The notes: generated by a model not told the origin, from the letters alone. Shown: positions 8,761 through 18,190, numbered from the stretch's first letter. The stretch: 64,000 bases of DNA from Photobacterium rosenbergii (GCF_003026455.1 NZ_PYMB01000002.1:96856-160855), one strand, 5' to 3'. Program-made: numbers and translations.

Positions 8761-10443
8761 ATGTTAAAGCTCAGTCGTCTGGGGCTTGTCCTGATGTGTG
8801 TCTTCTCTCAGGTGAACCATGCCGAAGAAGAAACCTGGCCGGTACAGCCTTTATCTGCACGCGATCAACTGGAGCAACAGTTTTCGGATGATATCCTGCA
8901 GCAAAAGAAAGCCCGTCAATGGGTTCATGAAGTCGCCAATGACATAGCGGCCATTCGCTATGTGGATGAGTTGGCGGATCTATACCAGAGTATTGGCTTT
9001 GTTCCGCTGTGGCAGGATACCTTCACTGCCAGTGATTTCGAGCAGCAGTTACGCATGGTGGTGCTGTCGAATGTCAGTAGTGATTTTAACCGCCGCTATT
9101 CTCTTCTCAAGCATTACAAACAAGCAAACGACTGGCGCCAATATGATTTGCTGGCGACTGATACCTTGTTTGCCTACATGAGTTATGTCGAAGGGATCCC
9201 AACCTACGGTAAAGGCTGGTTGTTTGGTGCCGGGGTTGATCCTCAGTTGCCAATGCCCTCCGAGGCGACCCTTTCAAGGCTGTATAACGCGATAGACACT
9301 GAGCGTTTGCGCTTCTACGTCAACAGCCTCAAACCCGATGATGAAAACTATACTCGGCTGTTGTTGGCGATTGATGCACTCGAGCCCGCAGCCAGTGATA
9401 GTTGGCCGGGTTTCTACCAACCTGGGATCATCCGGCTTGGTACCAGGCTGAGAGACCCAGATGCTTTGATCTCCATTCTGGAGCAACTTGGTGATCTGCG
9501 GGATTTCGAAGCAGATCAGATCCGTGCAGCGGGAGTGCGTACCTACAATATCGACCTCGCTAACGCGGTGAAAAGCTTCCAGCGCCGTCATGGCTTGAAG
9601 GAAGATGGGGTGATCGGCCCACAAACCCGGCAATGGCTGGCGATCTCTCCCCAGTCACGTATTCGGGTCCTGGCCCTCAATGCGCAGCGAACCCGGCTAT
9701 GGCCATCTGACGCCTCATCACTGTTGGTAGTCAATATTCCAAATTACGAACTCAGCCTATGGCTCAATGATCGCCATGTGCTCGACAGTAAAGTCATTGT
9801 CGGTCGGCCAAGTCGCCGGACCCCTTTGATGACTACCAATGTCTCGTCTGTAGTGTTCAATCCATATTGGAATGTGCCGATGTCGATCATGCGCAAGGAT
9901 ATTCTGCCCAAAGCGCGGAGGGATAGGGGATACCTGCATCGCAATGGTTTTGCGGTGATTAGAAGTTGGCAAAGTTCGGAGCAGATCCCCATTCACACTA
10001 TCGACTGGCGTATTGTCAATGCTAAGCAATTCCCTTATCGCTTGCGGCAGAAACCCGGTCGGAAAAATGCCTTGGGCCTGTATAAATTCAATATGCCTAA
10101 CGACCAAGCAATCTACCTACATGACACTCCAGCCAAGAGCTTGTTTGCCAAAGAGAGCCGGGCATTTAGCTCGGGCTGCGTCAGGGTTGAGCAGGCTGAT
10201 AACCTGGCGATGATACTCCTCAACCATTCGGGGGTCTCTGAGCAGCGGGTCAACCAACTTAAGGCACGTACGAAAACCAAGACAGTCGGCTTGTCAAATA
10301 AGGTCAAGGTCCAGGTGATTTACCAGACCGCATGGGTCGATAACGAGGGCTTGGTAAACTACCGCAATGATGTTTACGACTATGACAAGTTTGTCGCCAT
10401 GTCGCAAAACCAAGAATTATTTACATCTCTTTACACTGAATAA
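8761..10443 (+). CDS. ldtD: L,D-transpeptidase, YcbB/LdtD type
   Basis: I start at ATG 8761 (560 residues): GAGGAG lies about ten bases upstream and the first residues form a signal peptide (MLKLSRLGLVLMCVFSQVNHA). The frame is open further upstream. Domains in order are an N-terminal YcbB scaffold domain, a peptidoglycan-binding domain (NAVKSFQRRHGLKEDGVIGP, from about residue 268) and the YkuD catalytic domain. The catalytic Cys is residue 473 in SSGCVRVEQ, with HDTPAKSLF upstream supplying the conserved His. The enzyme makes 3-3 cross-links in periplasmic peptidoglycan. E. coli LdtD is somewhat longer (615 aa). It is followed by mepK and gloC exactly as in E. coli ycbB-ycbK-ycbL. It has its own terminator. 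Confidence 0.92.
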   Translation: MLKLSRLGLVLMCVFSQVNHAEEETWPVQPLSARDQLEQQFSDDILQQKKARQWVHEVANDIAAIRYVDELADLYQSIGFVPLWQDTFTASDFEQQLRMVVLSNVSSDFNRRYSLLKHYKQANDWRQYDLLATDTLFAYMSYVEGIPTYGKGWLFGAGVDPQLPMPSEATLSRLYNAIDTERLRFYVNSLKPDDENYTRLLLAIDALEPAASDSWPGFYQPGIIRLGTRLRDPDALISILEQLGDLRDFEADQIRAAGVRTYNIDLANAVKSFQRRHGLKEDGVIGPQTRQWLAISPQSRIRVLALNAQRTRLWPSDASSLLVVNIPNYELSLWLNDRHVLDSKVIVGRPSRRTPLMTTNVSSVVFNPYWNVPMSIMRKDILPKARRDRGYLHRNGFAVIRSWQSSEQIPIHTIDWRIVNAKQFPYRLRQKPGRKNALGLYKFNMPNDQAIYLHDTPAKSLFAKESRAFSSGCVRVEQADNLAMILLNHSGVSEQRVNQLKARTKTKTVGLSNKVKVQVIYQTAWVDNEGLVNYRNDVYDYDKFVAMSQNQELFTSLYTE

Positions 10444-10466
10444 AATGCTTTCACGTCAATAATTAG

Positions 10467-10498
10467 GCGACCTTTGGTTAAAAGGTCGCCAGTTTTTT
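10467..10498 (+). terminator. Rho-independent terminator after ldtD
   Basis: Stem GGCGACCTTT (10467-10476) and AAAGGTCGCC (10481-10490) with a 4-nt loop, followed by TTTTTT at 10493-10498. Confidence 0.88.
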
Positions 10499-10617
10499 GT
10501 CATTTCAACGTTTGACTGAACAATATCTGAACGTTATCTTGCTCCTCCATTAAGGGAGCCCGGTTGGGGTTGCGTTACTGTGCCTGGAGTAGGCCTGAAG
10601 TTAGTTGTTGTTGAGTT

Positions 10618-11172
10618 ATGTCTGAAATTGATTACAAGCGTCGCCAGCTTCTGGCTGCTGGTGGGGTTGCGCTTGGGGCATGCTTACTGCCGAGTTGGGT
10701 AGTAGCAAGTCCGTATAAAGCAGGGAGTGCTCGCCAGATCTCGTTGCACAATATCCATACTAGTGAAAACCTTGAAAGCGAGTATTTCAATGGCAAGCTG
10801 TATGTGAAAGAAGAACTGCAGAAAATTAACCATATCTGCCGTGATTTCAGACGCAATGAAGTTGCCCATATGGATCGCCGTTTGTTCGATGCGATCACCG
10901 AGATCCAAGCAGGACTAGGCCATAAAGGCCAAGTACGTATTATCTCAGGCTACCGTTCGCCAGCGACCAACAAAGCGCTACAGAAGAATGGCGGAGTCGC
11001 GACAAAGAGCTATCATATGAAAGGTCAGGCGATTGACTTCAACCTAGAAGGTGTCTCTCTGTCACGAATTCGCAATGCCGCACTTGAACTTCGCCTAGGT
11101 GGTGTAGGATATTACCCGCGTAGCGGATTCGTGCATATTGATACGGGCCCTGTGCGTCGCTGGAACGGCTAA
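10618..11172 (+). CDS. mepK: YcbK/MepK-type peptidoglycan endopeptidase (DUF882, M15)
   Basis: A 184-residue protein, almost the length of E. coli YcbK/MepK. The N-terminus carries a twin-arginine signal (YKRRQLLAAGGVALGACLLP). The peptidase M15-like domain has SGYRSPATNKAL, then HMKGQAIDFN and a C-terminal FVHIDTGPVRRW, which supply the zinc ligands (His/Asp/His). In E. coli MepK cuts the 3-3 cross-links formed by L,D-transpeptidases, so its place directly after ldtD fits. A terminator-like hairpin follows it. Confidence 0.92.
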   Translation: MSEIDYKRRQLLAAGGVALGACLLPSWVVASPYKAGSARQISLHNIHTSENLESEYFNGKLYVKEELQKINHICRDFRRNEVAHMDRRLFDAITEIQAGLGHKGQVRIISGYRSPATNKALQKNGGVATKSYHMKGQAIDFNLEGVSLSRIRNAALELRLGGVGYYPRSGFVHIDTGPVRRWNG

Positions 11173-11211
11173 TCGCTCTGTAGCGAGCGCTTATACAAAC
11201 CGAATAATTAC

Positions 11212-11258
11212 AAAGCCGACACTTCCTCCCTCTCTTGGTAGTTGTCGGCTTTGCTGTC
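11212..11258 (+). terminator. Terminator-like hairpin after mepK
   Basis: Perfect 10-bp arms AAAGCCGACA (11212-11221) and TGTCGGCTTT (11243-11252) around a 21-nt loop. The T tract is short. Confidence 0.6.
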
Positions 11259-11355
11259 TCTGCCCTTAGCCTTTTGCTCCCTTCGTCTTCCCACTGTTGT
11301 TGCCCTGCTGTTTTTGCTATCCTGCGGCAAGAACTGAAATCGCTAGGAATTATCA

Positions 11356-12009
11356 ATGAGTCTTCAATTTGAAATTGTGCCGGTCACTCCGTTTCAGCAA
11401 AACTGCTCAATCATCTGGTGTGATGAAACCAAGGAAGCCGCAATGGTTGATCCGGGAGGTGATATTCACCTTCTGAAAGAAAAAGCGCAGCAATTGGGAC
11501 TGACAGTGACCAAGCTGATCTTGACCCATGGCCATTTAGACCATGTCGGTGGTACTGAACCGTTGGCAAAAGAGTTGGGTATTCCAGTGGTTGGACCGCA
11601 CAAGGAAGATGCCTTCTGGCTTCAAGGCCTGCCTCGCCAGAGTGAGATGTTCGGCTTCCCGATGACTGAAGCATTCGATCCAGACCAGTGGCTGGAAGAA
11701 GGTGATACGGTAACCGTGGGCAACCAGACGCTGTCTGTCTTGCATACCCCTGGCCATACACCGGGCCATGTGGTGCTATTTAGCAAAGACGCTAACGTAG
11801 CGTTTGTTGGTGATGTACTGTTCAAAGGCGGTATCGGCCGTACTGATTTCCCGAAAGGGGATTACCAGACTTTGATTGATTCCATCAAAGGCAAGCTGTG
11901 GCCACTTGGCAATGAAGTGACCTTTATCCCTGGCCATGGTCCGATTTCGACCTTTGGCAGCGAGCGTGTATCCAACCCGTTCGTTGCTGACGAGATGTCG
12001 CTTTACTAA
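11356..12009 (+). CDS. gloC: MBL-fold hydrolase, glyoxalase II type (YcbL/GloC)
   Basis: A 217-residue metallo-beta-lactamase-fold enzyme. The metal-binding motif THGHLDH is at residues 57-63, followed by HTPGHTPGHV, FVGDVLFKGGIGRTDFP and the C-terminal FIPGHGP, the usual set of His/Asp ligands. Size and synteny after mepK match E. coli YcbL/GloC, a cytosolic type II glyoxalase that hydrolyses S-lactoylglutathione in methylglyoxal detoxification. It starts at ATG 11356. A strong hairpin follows. Confidence 0.92.
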   Translation: MSLQFEIVPVTPFQQNCSIIWCDETKEAAMVDPGGDIHLLKEKAQQLGLTVTKLILTHGHLDHVGGTEPLAKELGIPVVGPHKEDAFWLQGLPRQSEMFGFPMTEAFDPDQWLEEGDTVTVGNQTLSVLHTPGHTPGHVVLFSKDANVAFVGDVLFKGGIGRTDFPKGDYQTLIDSIKGKLWPLGNEVTFIPGHGPISTFGSERVSNPFVADEMSLY

Positions 12010-12057
12010 GCTTTCTCAGTTACTTCTTCAAGGTGCTGGCTTAAGGTACTGTATTCC

Positions 12058-12086
12058 CAGCCCAGGTTATTCTGGGCTGTTTGCTT
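12058..12086 (+). terminator. Terminator after gloC
   Basis: CAGCCCAG (12058-12065) pairs with CTGGGCTG (12072-12079) across a 6-nt loop, followed by a T-rich tail (TTTGCTTT). Confidence 0.75.
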
Positions 12087-12123
12087 TCTGTCCCACAAGA
12101 GTTCTTTTTTTCCTTGGAATTTT

Positions 12124-12139
12124 TGTGACTACTTTCACG
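12124..12139 (+). promoter_or_regulatory. CRP-like site upstream of uhpT
   Basis: TGTGA-CTACTT-TCACG matches the CRP consensus TGTGA-N6-TCACA at nine of ten half-site positions and is flanked by T-rich sequence. uhpT of E. coli is CRP-dependent, so this fits. The site is 257 bp before the start codon, so the transcript would have a long leader or other sites would intervene. Confidence 0.6.
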
Positions 12140-12162
12140 TTTCTTCCTCACTTTGGCTGGAA

Positions 12163-12188
12163 TTAGGAAATATTCCTAACTTTCCTAA
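12163..12188. promoter_or_regulatory. Repeated TTCCTAA motifs, candidate UhpA operator
   Basis: TTAGGAA (12163-12169) and TTCCTAA (12173-12179) form a perfect 7-3-7 dyad, and a further TTCCTAA follows at 12182-12188. Copies are spaced about one helical turn apart, as expected for binding of a response-regulator dimer. The link to UhpA rests on position only. Confidence 0.45.
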
Positions 12189-12267
12189 GTCCGTTTCTCA
12201 AGCCACTTTTTCTTTGTCTCCCTAAAATGCCTGGCAATGGTCTTCTTGCACTGTTGCTTATCTGGCG

Positions 12268-12326
12268 AGTAGGGGCTGTTGAAGCTTTATGGCTAAGTCG
12301 TTATTGAAGTTTCAACAGGCCCTATT
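12268..12326. repeat. Large imperfect inverted repeat in the uhpT leader
   Basis: AGTAGGGGCTGTTGAA (12268-12283) and TTCAACAGGCCCTATT (12311-12326) pair at about 14 of 16 positions, with a 27-nt loop. It ends 70 bp before the uhpT start. Confidence 0.6.
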
Positions 12327-12395
12327 CGGCAGAAAGAAGAACAGACCTTGCAGCTTTGCCTGCATATAACGTCGAAAAAGTATTGAGGGTGACAC

Positions 12396-13796
12396 ATGCT
12401 TAAACTTCTTGACCAGGTCAGAAAGCCAACCTTGGATCTGCCTGTAGAAGAGCGCCGTAAAATGTGGTTCAAGCCATTTATGCAATCTTACTTGGTTGTA
12501 TTTATTGGCTATATGGCCATGTATCTGATCCGTAAAAACTTCAATGTTGCTCAGAACGACATGATCTCTACCTATGGTTTGTCGATGACAGATCTGGGTC
12601 TGATCGGTCTGGGTTTCTCCATTACCTACGGTATTGGTAAAACCGTTGTTTCATATTATGCCGATGGAAAGAATACCAAACAGTTTCTTCCTTTCATGTT
12701 GATTCTTTCCGGTATTGCGATGTTGGGCTTCAGCGCCAGTATGGGTGGCTCAAGTACCAGCCTGTTCATGATGGTGGCTTTCTATGCCATGAGCGGCTTT
12801 TTCCAGAGTACCGGTGGCCCATCAAGTTATTCGACCATCACCAAGTGGACCCCGCGTAACAAGCGTGGTACTTACCTAGGCTTGTGGAACATGTCCCACA
12901 ACGTTGGTGGTGCCGGTGCGGCCGGTGTTGCCCTGTTTGGTGCCAACTACCTGTTCGACGGCCACGTGATCGGTATGTTCATCTTCCCGTCAATCATCGC
13001 ATTGGTAGTAGGCTTCTTGGGTTTGCGCTTCGGTAGTGATTCGCCGGAAGCTTATGGCCTGGGTAAAGCTGAAGAGCTATTTGGTGAAGAGATCAGCGAA
13101 GAAGATATCAGCGCTGAAGAAAACCAGATGACCAAGCGTGAAATCTTCATGGAATATGTACTGAAGAATAAGATCATTTGGCTACTGTGTTTTGCCAATA
13201 TCTTCTTGTACATCGTCCGTATCGGTATCGACCAGTGGTCAACGGTATATGCTTACCAAGAGCTTGGTCTGTCGAAAGAAACTGCGATCTCTGGTTTCAC
13301 CCTGTTCGAAGTGGGTGCGCTAGTGGGTACGCTGATGTGGGGTTACCTATCAGACTTGGCAAACGGTCGCCGTGCATTGGTTGCTTGTGTGTCTTTGGTA
13401 CTGATCATCTTCAGCCTTGAGTTCTACCAGCATGCTACCAATGAGTACATGTATCTGGGTTCACTGTTCGTGTTGGGCTTCCTGGTATTCGGTCCCCAAC
13501 TTCTTATCGGTGTGGCGGCAGTTGGCTTCGTACCGAAGAAAGCCATCAGTGTTGCCGATGGTATCAAAGGTACCTTTGCTTACCTGATTGGTGATAGCTT
13601 CGCGAAATTGGGTCTAGGTATGATTGCCGATGGTACGCCAATCTTTGGCCTGACTGGCTGGAAAGGCACCTTTGCTGCGCTAGATACCTCTGCAGCGGTA
13701 TGTATTGTGTTACTAGTCTTCGTTGCCATTGCGGAAGAGAAGAAAATCCGCCGCGAGAAGCGAATGCAGAAGCAGCTTGAGCTAGAAACGGCTTAA
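12396..13796 (+). CDS. uhpT: Hexose-6-phosphate:phosphate antiporter UhpT
   Basis: A 466-residue major facilitator protein, nearly collinear with E. coli UhpT from the first residues ([10 protein letters not shown], then [20 protein letters not shown]) to the C-terminal [14 protein letters not shown]. Twelve membrane spans are predicted from its hydrophobicity. UhpT imports glucose-6-phosphate and other hexose phosphates in exchange for inorganic phosphate, and also admits fosfomycin. A CRP-like site and repeated motifs lie upstream, and a strong terminator separates it from uhpABC. In E. coli the order is uhpABC-uhpT; here the carrier comes first. The start at ATG 12396 (MLKLLDQ) matches the family. 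Confidence 0.96.
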   Translation: MLKLLDQVRKPTLDLPVEERRKMWFKPFMQSYLVVFIGYMAMYLIRKNFNVAQNDMISTYGLSMTDLGLIGLGFSITYGIGKTVVSYYADGKNTKQFLPFMLILSGIAMLGFSASMGGSSTSLFMMVAFYAMSGFFQSTGGPSSYSTITKWTPRNKRGTYLGLWNMSHNVGGAGAAGVALFGANYLFDGHVIGMFIFPSIIALVVGFLGLRFGSDSPEAYGLGKAEELFGEEISEEDISAEENQMTKREIFMEYVLKNKIIWLLCFANIFLYIVRIGIDQWSTVYAYQELGLSKETAISGFTLFEVGALVGTLMWGYLSDLANGRRALVACVSLVLIIFSLEFYQHATNEYMYLGSLFVLGFLVFGPQLLIGVAAVGFVPKKAISVADGIKGTFAYLIGDSFAKLGLGMIADGTPIFGLTGWKGTFAALDTSAAVCIVLLVFVAIAEEKKIRREKRMQKQLELETA

Positions 13797-13822
13797 TTCG
13801 GTTTCACGAGATGCTTTTAATG

Positions 13823-13847
13823 AAAACTGCCCACGGGCAGTTTTTTT
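13823..13847 (+). terminator. Rho-independent terminator after uhpT
   Basis: ACTGCCC (13826-13832) pairs with GGGCAGT (13835-13841), followed by a run of seven T. It uncouples uhpT from the regulatory genes. Confidence 0.9.
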
Positions 13848-13969
13848 ATATCTGTAGGATATAAGTAATCAGTTGCATCCTTACTATTTTTGATTAATTA
13901 CATTTCAGCCTTGTCTCGACTGGGCTGAACAGGTAGTTTATGCCTCTTTTTCGCCTTGGGGGACAAAAA

Positions 13970-14578
13970 ATGATCAACGTTGCTTTGGTTGATGACCATA
14001 TCATTGTGCGGTCTGGGTTTGCGCAGCTATTGATGTTGGAAGAAGACATCAATGTGGTGGGTGAATTCGGCTCGGCCAAAGATGCCCGCCAAGGCCTACC
14101 GGGTTGCCAGGCTAATGTCTGTATTCTTGATATCTCAATGCCAGATGAAAGTGGGTTGTCATTATTGGCGGATTTGCCAGAAGGGATAGCCTGTATCATG
14201 CTCAGCGTCCATGATAGCCCATCAGTGGTCGAAAAAGCGTTAGAAGTTGGCGCGAGGGGGTATCTGAGTAAACGCTGTAGCCCCGACGAACTCGTACAGG
14301 CAGTGAGGACTGCTGCGGCTGGTGGCTGCTATCTGACGCCGGATATTGCCATCAAGTTGGCGACAACCTCGAAAACGGCCCCATCAGTTTCTCAATTGAC
14401 TAAGCGTGAACGTCAGGTCGGTGAGCTGCTGGCTACCGGCTTGGATGTCAAAGCGGTCGCCACTGAGCTTGGCCTCAGCCACAAGACTATTCACGTCCAC
14501 CGCGCTAATGCGATGGACAAGCTGGGTGCCAAGAATAACGTTGAGCTTGCCAAGCATTTCGATACTGAGGTGTTGTAG
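13970..14578 (+). CDS. uhpA: UhpA response regulator
   Basis: I choose ATG 13970 (202 residues), which follows GGGGGA with good spacing and reproduces the E. coli UhpA N-terminus (here [20 protein letters not shown]). An in-frame ATG at 13940 would add ten residues without family support. It is a receiver domain (acidic pair D8-D9, phospho-acceptor D54 in [12 protein letters not shown] in [10 protein letters not shown]) followed by a LuxR-type helix-turn-helix ([20 protein letters not shown], then [15 protein letters not shown]). It activates uhpT when phosphorylated by UhpB. The stop codon overlaps the GTG of uhpB by one base. Confidence 0.95.
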   Translation: MINVALVDDHIIVRSGFAQLLMLEEDINVVGEFGSAKDARQGLPGCQANVCILDISMPDESGLSLLADLPEGIACIMLSVHDSPSVVEKALEVGARGYLSKRCSPDELVQAVRTAAAGGCYLTPDIAIKLATTSKTAPSVSQLTKRERQVGELLATGLDVKAVATELGLSHKTIHVHRANAMDKLGAKNNVELAKHFDTEVL

Positions 14579-16104
14579 TGCGCAACTTCGCCCTGACTAC
14601 TTTGGGCGGGTGGCTGCTTATCACCTGTGCATGGTTTTGCCTTTGGGCCATCGCTTCCTATTTTACCCTCGACCCCGAGTTGGCCGTATTCCTGTTCCCT
14701 TTCGCCTTGCGAATGGGGATTGCTTTGCATTGCCCGAAAAAATATTGGGGTGCAGTGTATGGTGCCGAATGGGGGCTGATGCTGGCATTGGCACCGCAGG
14801 TAGGAAACCCGTTATGGGGGGCCGCATTGTGTGCCAGTGTCGCGAGTGTACCACTGCTGTGGTTCGCCCATGGTCAGTATTACGGCTCTCAACTCCGTCG
14901 CCTGTGTGTGATGGGAGCTGTGATAGGTTTAGCGGCGGTACTCAATGTCGCGATTTCCGGTTGGTTTAGTGAACATAGCTGGATGGTATTGCTGGTGAGT
15001 GTGACCGGTGGTTTGATGCTGGTCCCCAGTTGTTACTTGATCTGGAGCTACCTGTTCCAACAAGCTTGGATCCCCCTGACCGTGGATTTGGTATCCCGCC
15101 CGGTTGCTTTAAGGGTCCGGCACATCTTTTTATATGCTGGGTTGTTTGTCGCCAGCATCGTGCTACAACTTGGCCTGCCGGATGAAATGCGCCGTTTTGC
15201 CCCTTTCTGTTTGGCTATTCCGATCATTTTATTGGCATTCCGTTATGGCTGGCAGGGGGCCTTGCTAGGCACATTGCTCAACAGTGTGGCACTCATCGCT
15301 GCCCGCAGCACAGGTAGTAATCTGGAAGTGACAGACTTATTGCTGTCGCTGTCAGCACAGAGCTTGACCGGTATTTTGCTGGGGATGGGGATCCAGCGCC
15401 AGCGTGAACTCAACCAGCAGTTACGGTTGCAGCTCAACCGCAACCACAGCCTTTCCCGTCAGTTGGTCAAGGCCGAAGAGTCAGTACGTCGGGAAGTCGC
15501 CCGCGAACTGCATGATGAAATCGGCCAGAACATTACCGCAATCCGTACTCAGGCATCCATTATCCAAAGGGTCGAAACAACCCCAGTGGGTGCAAATTGC
15601 GCTGGGATGATTGAAAACCTGTCGTTGAATATCTATGACACCACCAAAGGTTTGCTAAGCCAGCTGCGGCCCAAATCCCTCGATGATATGGGGCTCGCTG
15701 ACTCGCTTGAGCAATTGATTAGAGACTTGGAATGTGAGGCACAGGGTATCGATGCGACGATCACGTGGCATTGCCATGGGCAGCAGCCGGAAATGCTGAG
15801 TGATACCCTGAGCGTGACTTTGTATCGCCTTTGCCAGGAAGCGATGAACAATGTGGTCAAGTATGCGCGTGCCAGCCAGCTTGAGCTGACCTTTGTGCTT
15901 GGCACCGATACGGTGTCTTTAACCGTTCAGGACAATGGGCGTGGTTTCAGTGTTGATCAGGTGATGCAGATGTCTTCAAAAGGTTTTGGTCTTCAGGGAA
16001 TGCGTGAACGAGTAGAGGCGCTTGGTGGCGAGATCCAGGTGGAAAGCCATACCTCTGGGTCGCAAACCGGAACCCGTATTGCTATTCAGTTGCCCGTGCT
16101 TTGA
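14578..16104 (+). CDS. uhpB: UhpB sensor histidine kinase
   Basis: A 508-residue protein starting at GTG 14578, whose first base is the last base of the uhpA stop, so translation is coupled. The N-terminal half has about eight hydrophobic segments (a MASE1-like sensor region), followed by a HisKA_3 dimerisation domain with the phospho-accepting His at about residue 312 in RREVARELHDEIGQN. The ATPase domain has DNGRGF at about residues 452-457 and GLQGMRERVEALGG. It phosphorylates UhpA when UhpC detects external glucose-6-phosphate. Size and order match E. coli. Confidence 0.94.
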   Translation: MRNFALTTLGGWLLITCAWFCLWAIASYFTLDPELAVFLFPFALRMGIALHCPKKYWGAVYGAEWGLMLALAPQVGNPLWGAALCASVASVPLLWFAHGQYYGSQLRRLCVMGAVIGLAAVLNVAISGWFSEHSWMVLLVSVTGGLMLVPSCYLIWSYLFQQAWIPLTVDLVSRPVALRVRHIFLYAGLFVASIVLQLGLPDEMRRFAPFCLAIPIILLAFRYGWQGALLGTLLNSVALIAARSTGSNLEVTDLLLSLSAQSLTGILLGMGIQRQRELNQQLRLQLNRNHSLSRQLVKAEESVRREVARELHDEIGQNITAIRTQASIIQRVETTPVGANCAGMIENLSLNIYDTTKGLLSQLRPKSLDDMGLADSLEQLIRDLECEAQGIDATITWHCHGQQPEMLSDTLSVTLYRLCQEAMNNVVKYARASQLELTFVLGTDTVSLTVQDNGRGFSVDQVMQMSSKGFGLQGMRERVEALGGEIQVESHTSGSQTGTRIAIQLPVL

Positions 16105-16152
16105 TGAAGCACGGCTTCGCTGCTTAAAATAGATTGAAGTGAGAGTGTATTT

Positions 16153-17493
16153 GTGGAATCACCGATGTTAGGGGGGGTAAAAACGCCACCTGAACCAGAG
16201 GCTAAGTGCCAACCTGACAATGTCGATGCGCGCTATCGCTATTGGCGTTTGCATATCATGCTGACCATGTATGTGGGTTATGCGGTGTTCTACTTTACAC
16301 GTAAAAACTTCAACTATGCCATGCCGACCATGCTGGTCGATCTTGGCTTGGACAAGTCTGATATCGGCATGATGGGGACGCTGTTCTACATCACCTATGG
16401 GGCCTCTAAGTTCCTTTCTGGGGTGATATCTGACCGCTCCAACCCGCGCTATTTCATGGGTATTGGCCTGATGGCAACCGGTGTGGTGAACATCATGTTC
16501 GGTTTTGCCGATTCACTGTGGTGGTTGATGACATTATGGGTCTGTAATGCTTGGTTCCAGGGGTGGGGATGGCCACCTTGCTCGAAGCTGATGACCACAT
16601 GGTATTCCCGTTCGGAGCGTGGTTTTTGGTGGTCGATATGGAATACGGCCCATAATGTTGGCGGGGCCATGATCCCACTGCTGGTGGGTTACTTGACGTT
16701 GCACTATAGCTGGCGACTGGGCTTTATTGTACCGGGTGCCATCGCTGTGGTGATTGGTGCCATGCTGTGCTGGCGGCTTCGTGATAAGCCGAATACCCTT
16801 GGTTTGCCCACTGTCGGTGAGTGGCGCCAAGACAGGCTTGAACTGACTCATGAGCGTGAGGGGTTTGGCCTTAGCTCACGGGAGATCTTGCGTAAGTATG
16901 TCCTTAGCAACAAGTATATATGGCTGCTGGCCTTCAGCTATGTGCTGGTATACGTAGTACGGACTGCCATTAACGACTGGGGTAACCTGTACCTCAGTGA
17001 GCAGCAGGGCTATGGCTTGATCCAGGCCAACATGGCATTGTCATTGTTTGAAATCGGTGGCTTTGTTGGCTCGCTGGTTGCTGGCTGGGGATCTGACCGT
17101 TTGTTTGGCGGCAACCGGGGGCCGATGAATGTTATTTTTGCGATTGGGATCTTCCTGTCGGTGGCCGCGCTTTGGCTGATGCCGGTGAAGAATTTCGCAT
17201 TGCTGTCAGGGTGTTTTTTCTCCGTGGGCTTTTTTGTCTTCGGCCCACAAATGCTCATTGGTATGGCTGCAGCAGAGTGCTCGCATAAAGATTCAGTAGG
17301 GGCTGCTACGGGTTTTGTCGGCTTATTTGCTTACATGGGGGCGGCGTTGGCTGGCTACCCGTTGGCATTGGTGATGGAATACTTCCATTGGACGGGCTTT
17401 TTCGTGGTGATTTCTATTGCGGCCGGGGTGATAGGTTTGTTGTTGATGCCATTTCTTAAAGCCCAGTCGGCATCGGATGCGGCGGTAGCTTAA
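16153..17493 (+). CDS. uhpC: UhpC hexose-phosphate receptor (MFS-type)
   Basis: A 446-residue membrane protein of the major facilitator fold, collinear with E. coli UhpC through DARYRYWRLHIMLTMYVGY, FYFTRKNFNYA and GPQMLIGMAAAECSHKD. UhpC is a sensor rather than a net carrier: it binds external glucose-6-phosphate and controls UhpB. It lies 48 bp after uhpB. The start may be GTG 16153 or ATG 16165; ribosome sites are weak for both. It converges on the DUF2982 gene with about 20 bp between stops. Confidence 0.93.
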   Translation: MESPMLGGVKTPPEPEAKCQPDNVDARYRYWRLHIMLTMYVGYAVFYFTRKNFNYAMPTMLVDLGLDKSDIGMMGTLFYITYGASKFLSGVISDRSNPRYFMGIGLMATGVVNIMFGFADSLWWLMTLWVCNAWFQGWGWPPCSKLMTTWYSRSERGFWWSIWNTAHNVGGAMIPLLVGYLTLHYSWRLGFIVPGAIAVVIGAMLCWRLRDKPNTLGLPTVGEWRQDRLELTHEREGFGLSSREILRKYVLSNKYIWLLAFSYVLVYVVRTAINDWGNLYLSEQQGYGLIQANMALSLFEIGGFVGSLVAGWGSDRLFGGNRGPMNVIFAIGIFLSVAALWLMPVKNFALLSGCFFSVGFFVFGPQMLIGMAAAECSHKDSVGAATGFVGLFAYMGAALAGYPLALVMEYFHWTGFFVVISIAAGVIGLLLMPFLKAQSASDAAVA

Positions 17494-17515
17494 CTTCAAA
17501 TTTGCTTAGCATAAG

Positions 17516-18190
17516 TTAGCTTGCCGCGAGGTAGCGCCTTGCCAAACCGGCAAAATCGGCAGCAGGGCGGTCGAGGAAGTCTTCCGAGATAAAAAAGTCG
17601 TAACCGATAAGTTCACGGTTATAGTGCATCCGGTTGGCAAGCATGGCTTGAAGCCCCTTGAGTGTATGACCTGTCATTGTGGTGTAGTGGTGATCGTCAA
17701 ACATAATGTCTTCGATTTCATATGGCGGATTGTCGATGCCTTTGTGAGCCATGATAAGCAGGATCCGCTGATCGATGAGGAGCTTGGTAGCGACTCGTGG
17801 GCAAATTGAGTCAATGAACTCCTCGTAGTCTTTAAGCCTTACCCCAACCCAAGGCACGGGTTGGTGCCAGCCATCTTTGGCAATACTGGCTTGGGCGATG
17901 CTGTCGATATTTTTCCACCGCGCTAACCATCCCCCGTAATGGCTGTGAAATTGGATATGCATGAAGGTTAGGGTGAACGACAGTTCGGGGCCCTGGGAGT
18001 ACTTATAGCCAACCAACATCATGATACAAGCACCAATCAATAAGATGGCGACAACTGGCGGGGCAACTGTGGGGAAAATTACGCCGATAAATGTAGCAAC
18101 GACGAAGCCGGCAATCCCTGCAATAAACAGGTTCGCTTGGTAGGGGGTGATGCCGGTGGTGATATACCTAGTCTTTAAACTGTCACTCAT
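17516..18190 (-). CDS. DUF2982 family membrane protein
   Basis: From ATG 18190 the product is 224 residues; in-frame starts at 18196, 18217 and 18250 are possible and none has a clear ribosome site. Two close membrane segments near the N-terminus (NLFIAGIAGFVVATFIGVIF and PPVVAILLIGACIMMLVGY) precede a soluble domain. That domain carries HSHYGGWLARWKNI and a C-terminal IGYDFFISEDFLDRPAADF. This layout recalls DUF2982, a family of Vibrionaceae and relatives with no known function. The soluble part probably faces the cytoplasm and resembles a PH-like beta domain, though that is a guess. Confidence 0.72.
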   Translation of the reverse strand: MSDSLKTRYITTGITPYQANLFIAGIAGFVVATFIGVIFPTVAPPVVAILLIGACIMMLVGYKYSQGPELSFTLTFMHIQFHSHYGGWLARWKNIDSIAQASIAKDGWHQPVPWVGVRLKDYEEFIDSICPRVATKLLIDQRILLIMAHKGIDNPPYEIEDIMFDDHHYTTMTGHTLKGLQAMLANRMHYNRELIGYDFFISEDFLDRPAADFAGLARRYLAAS

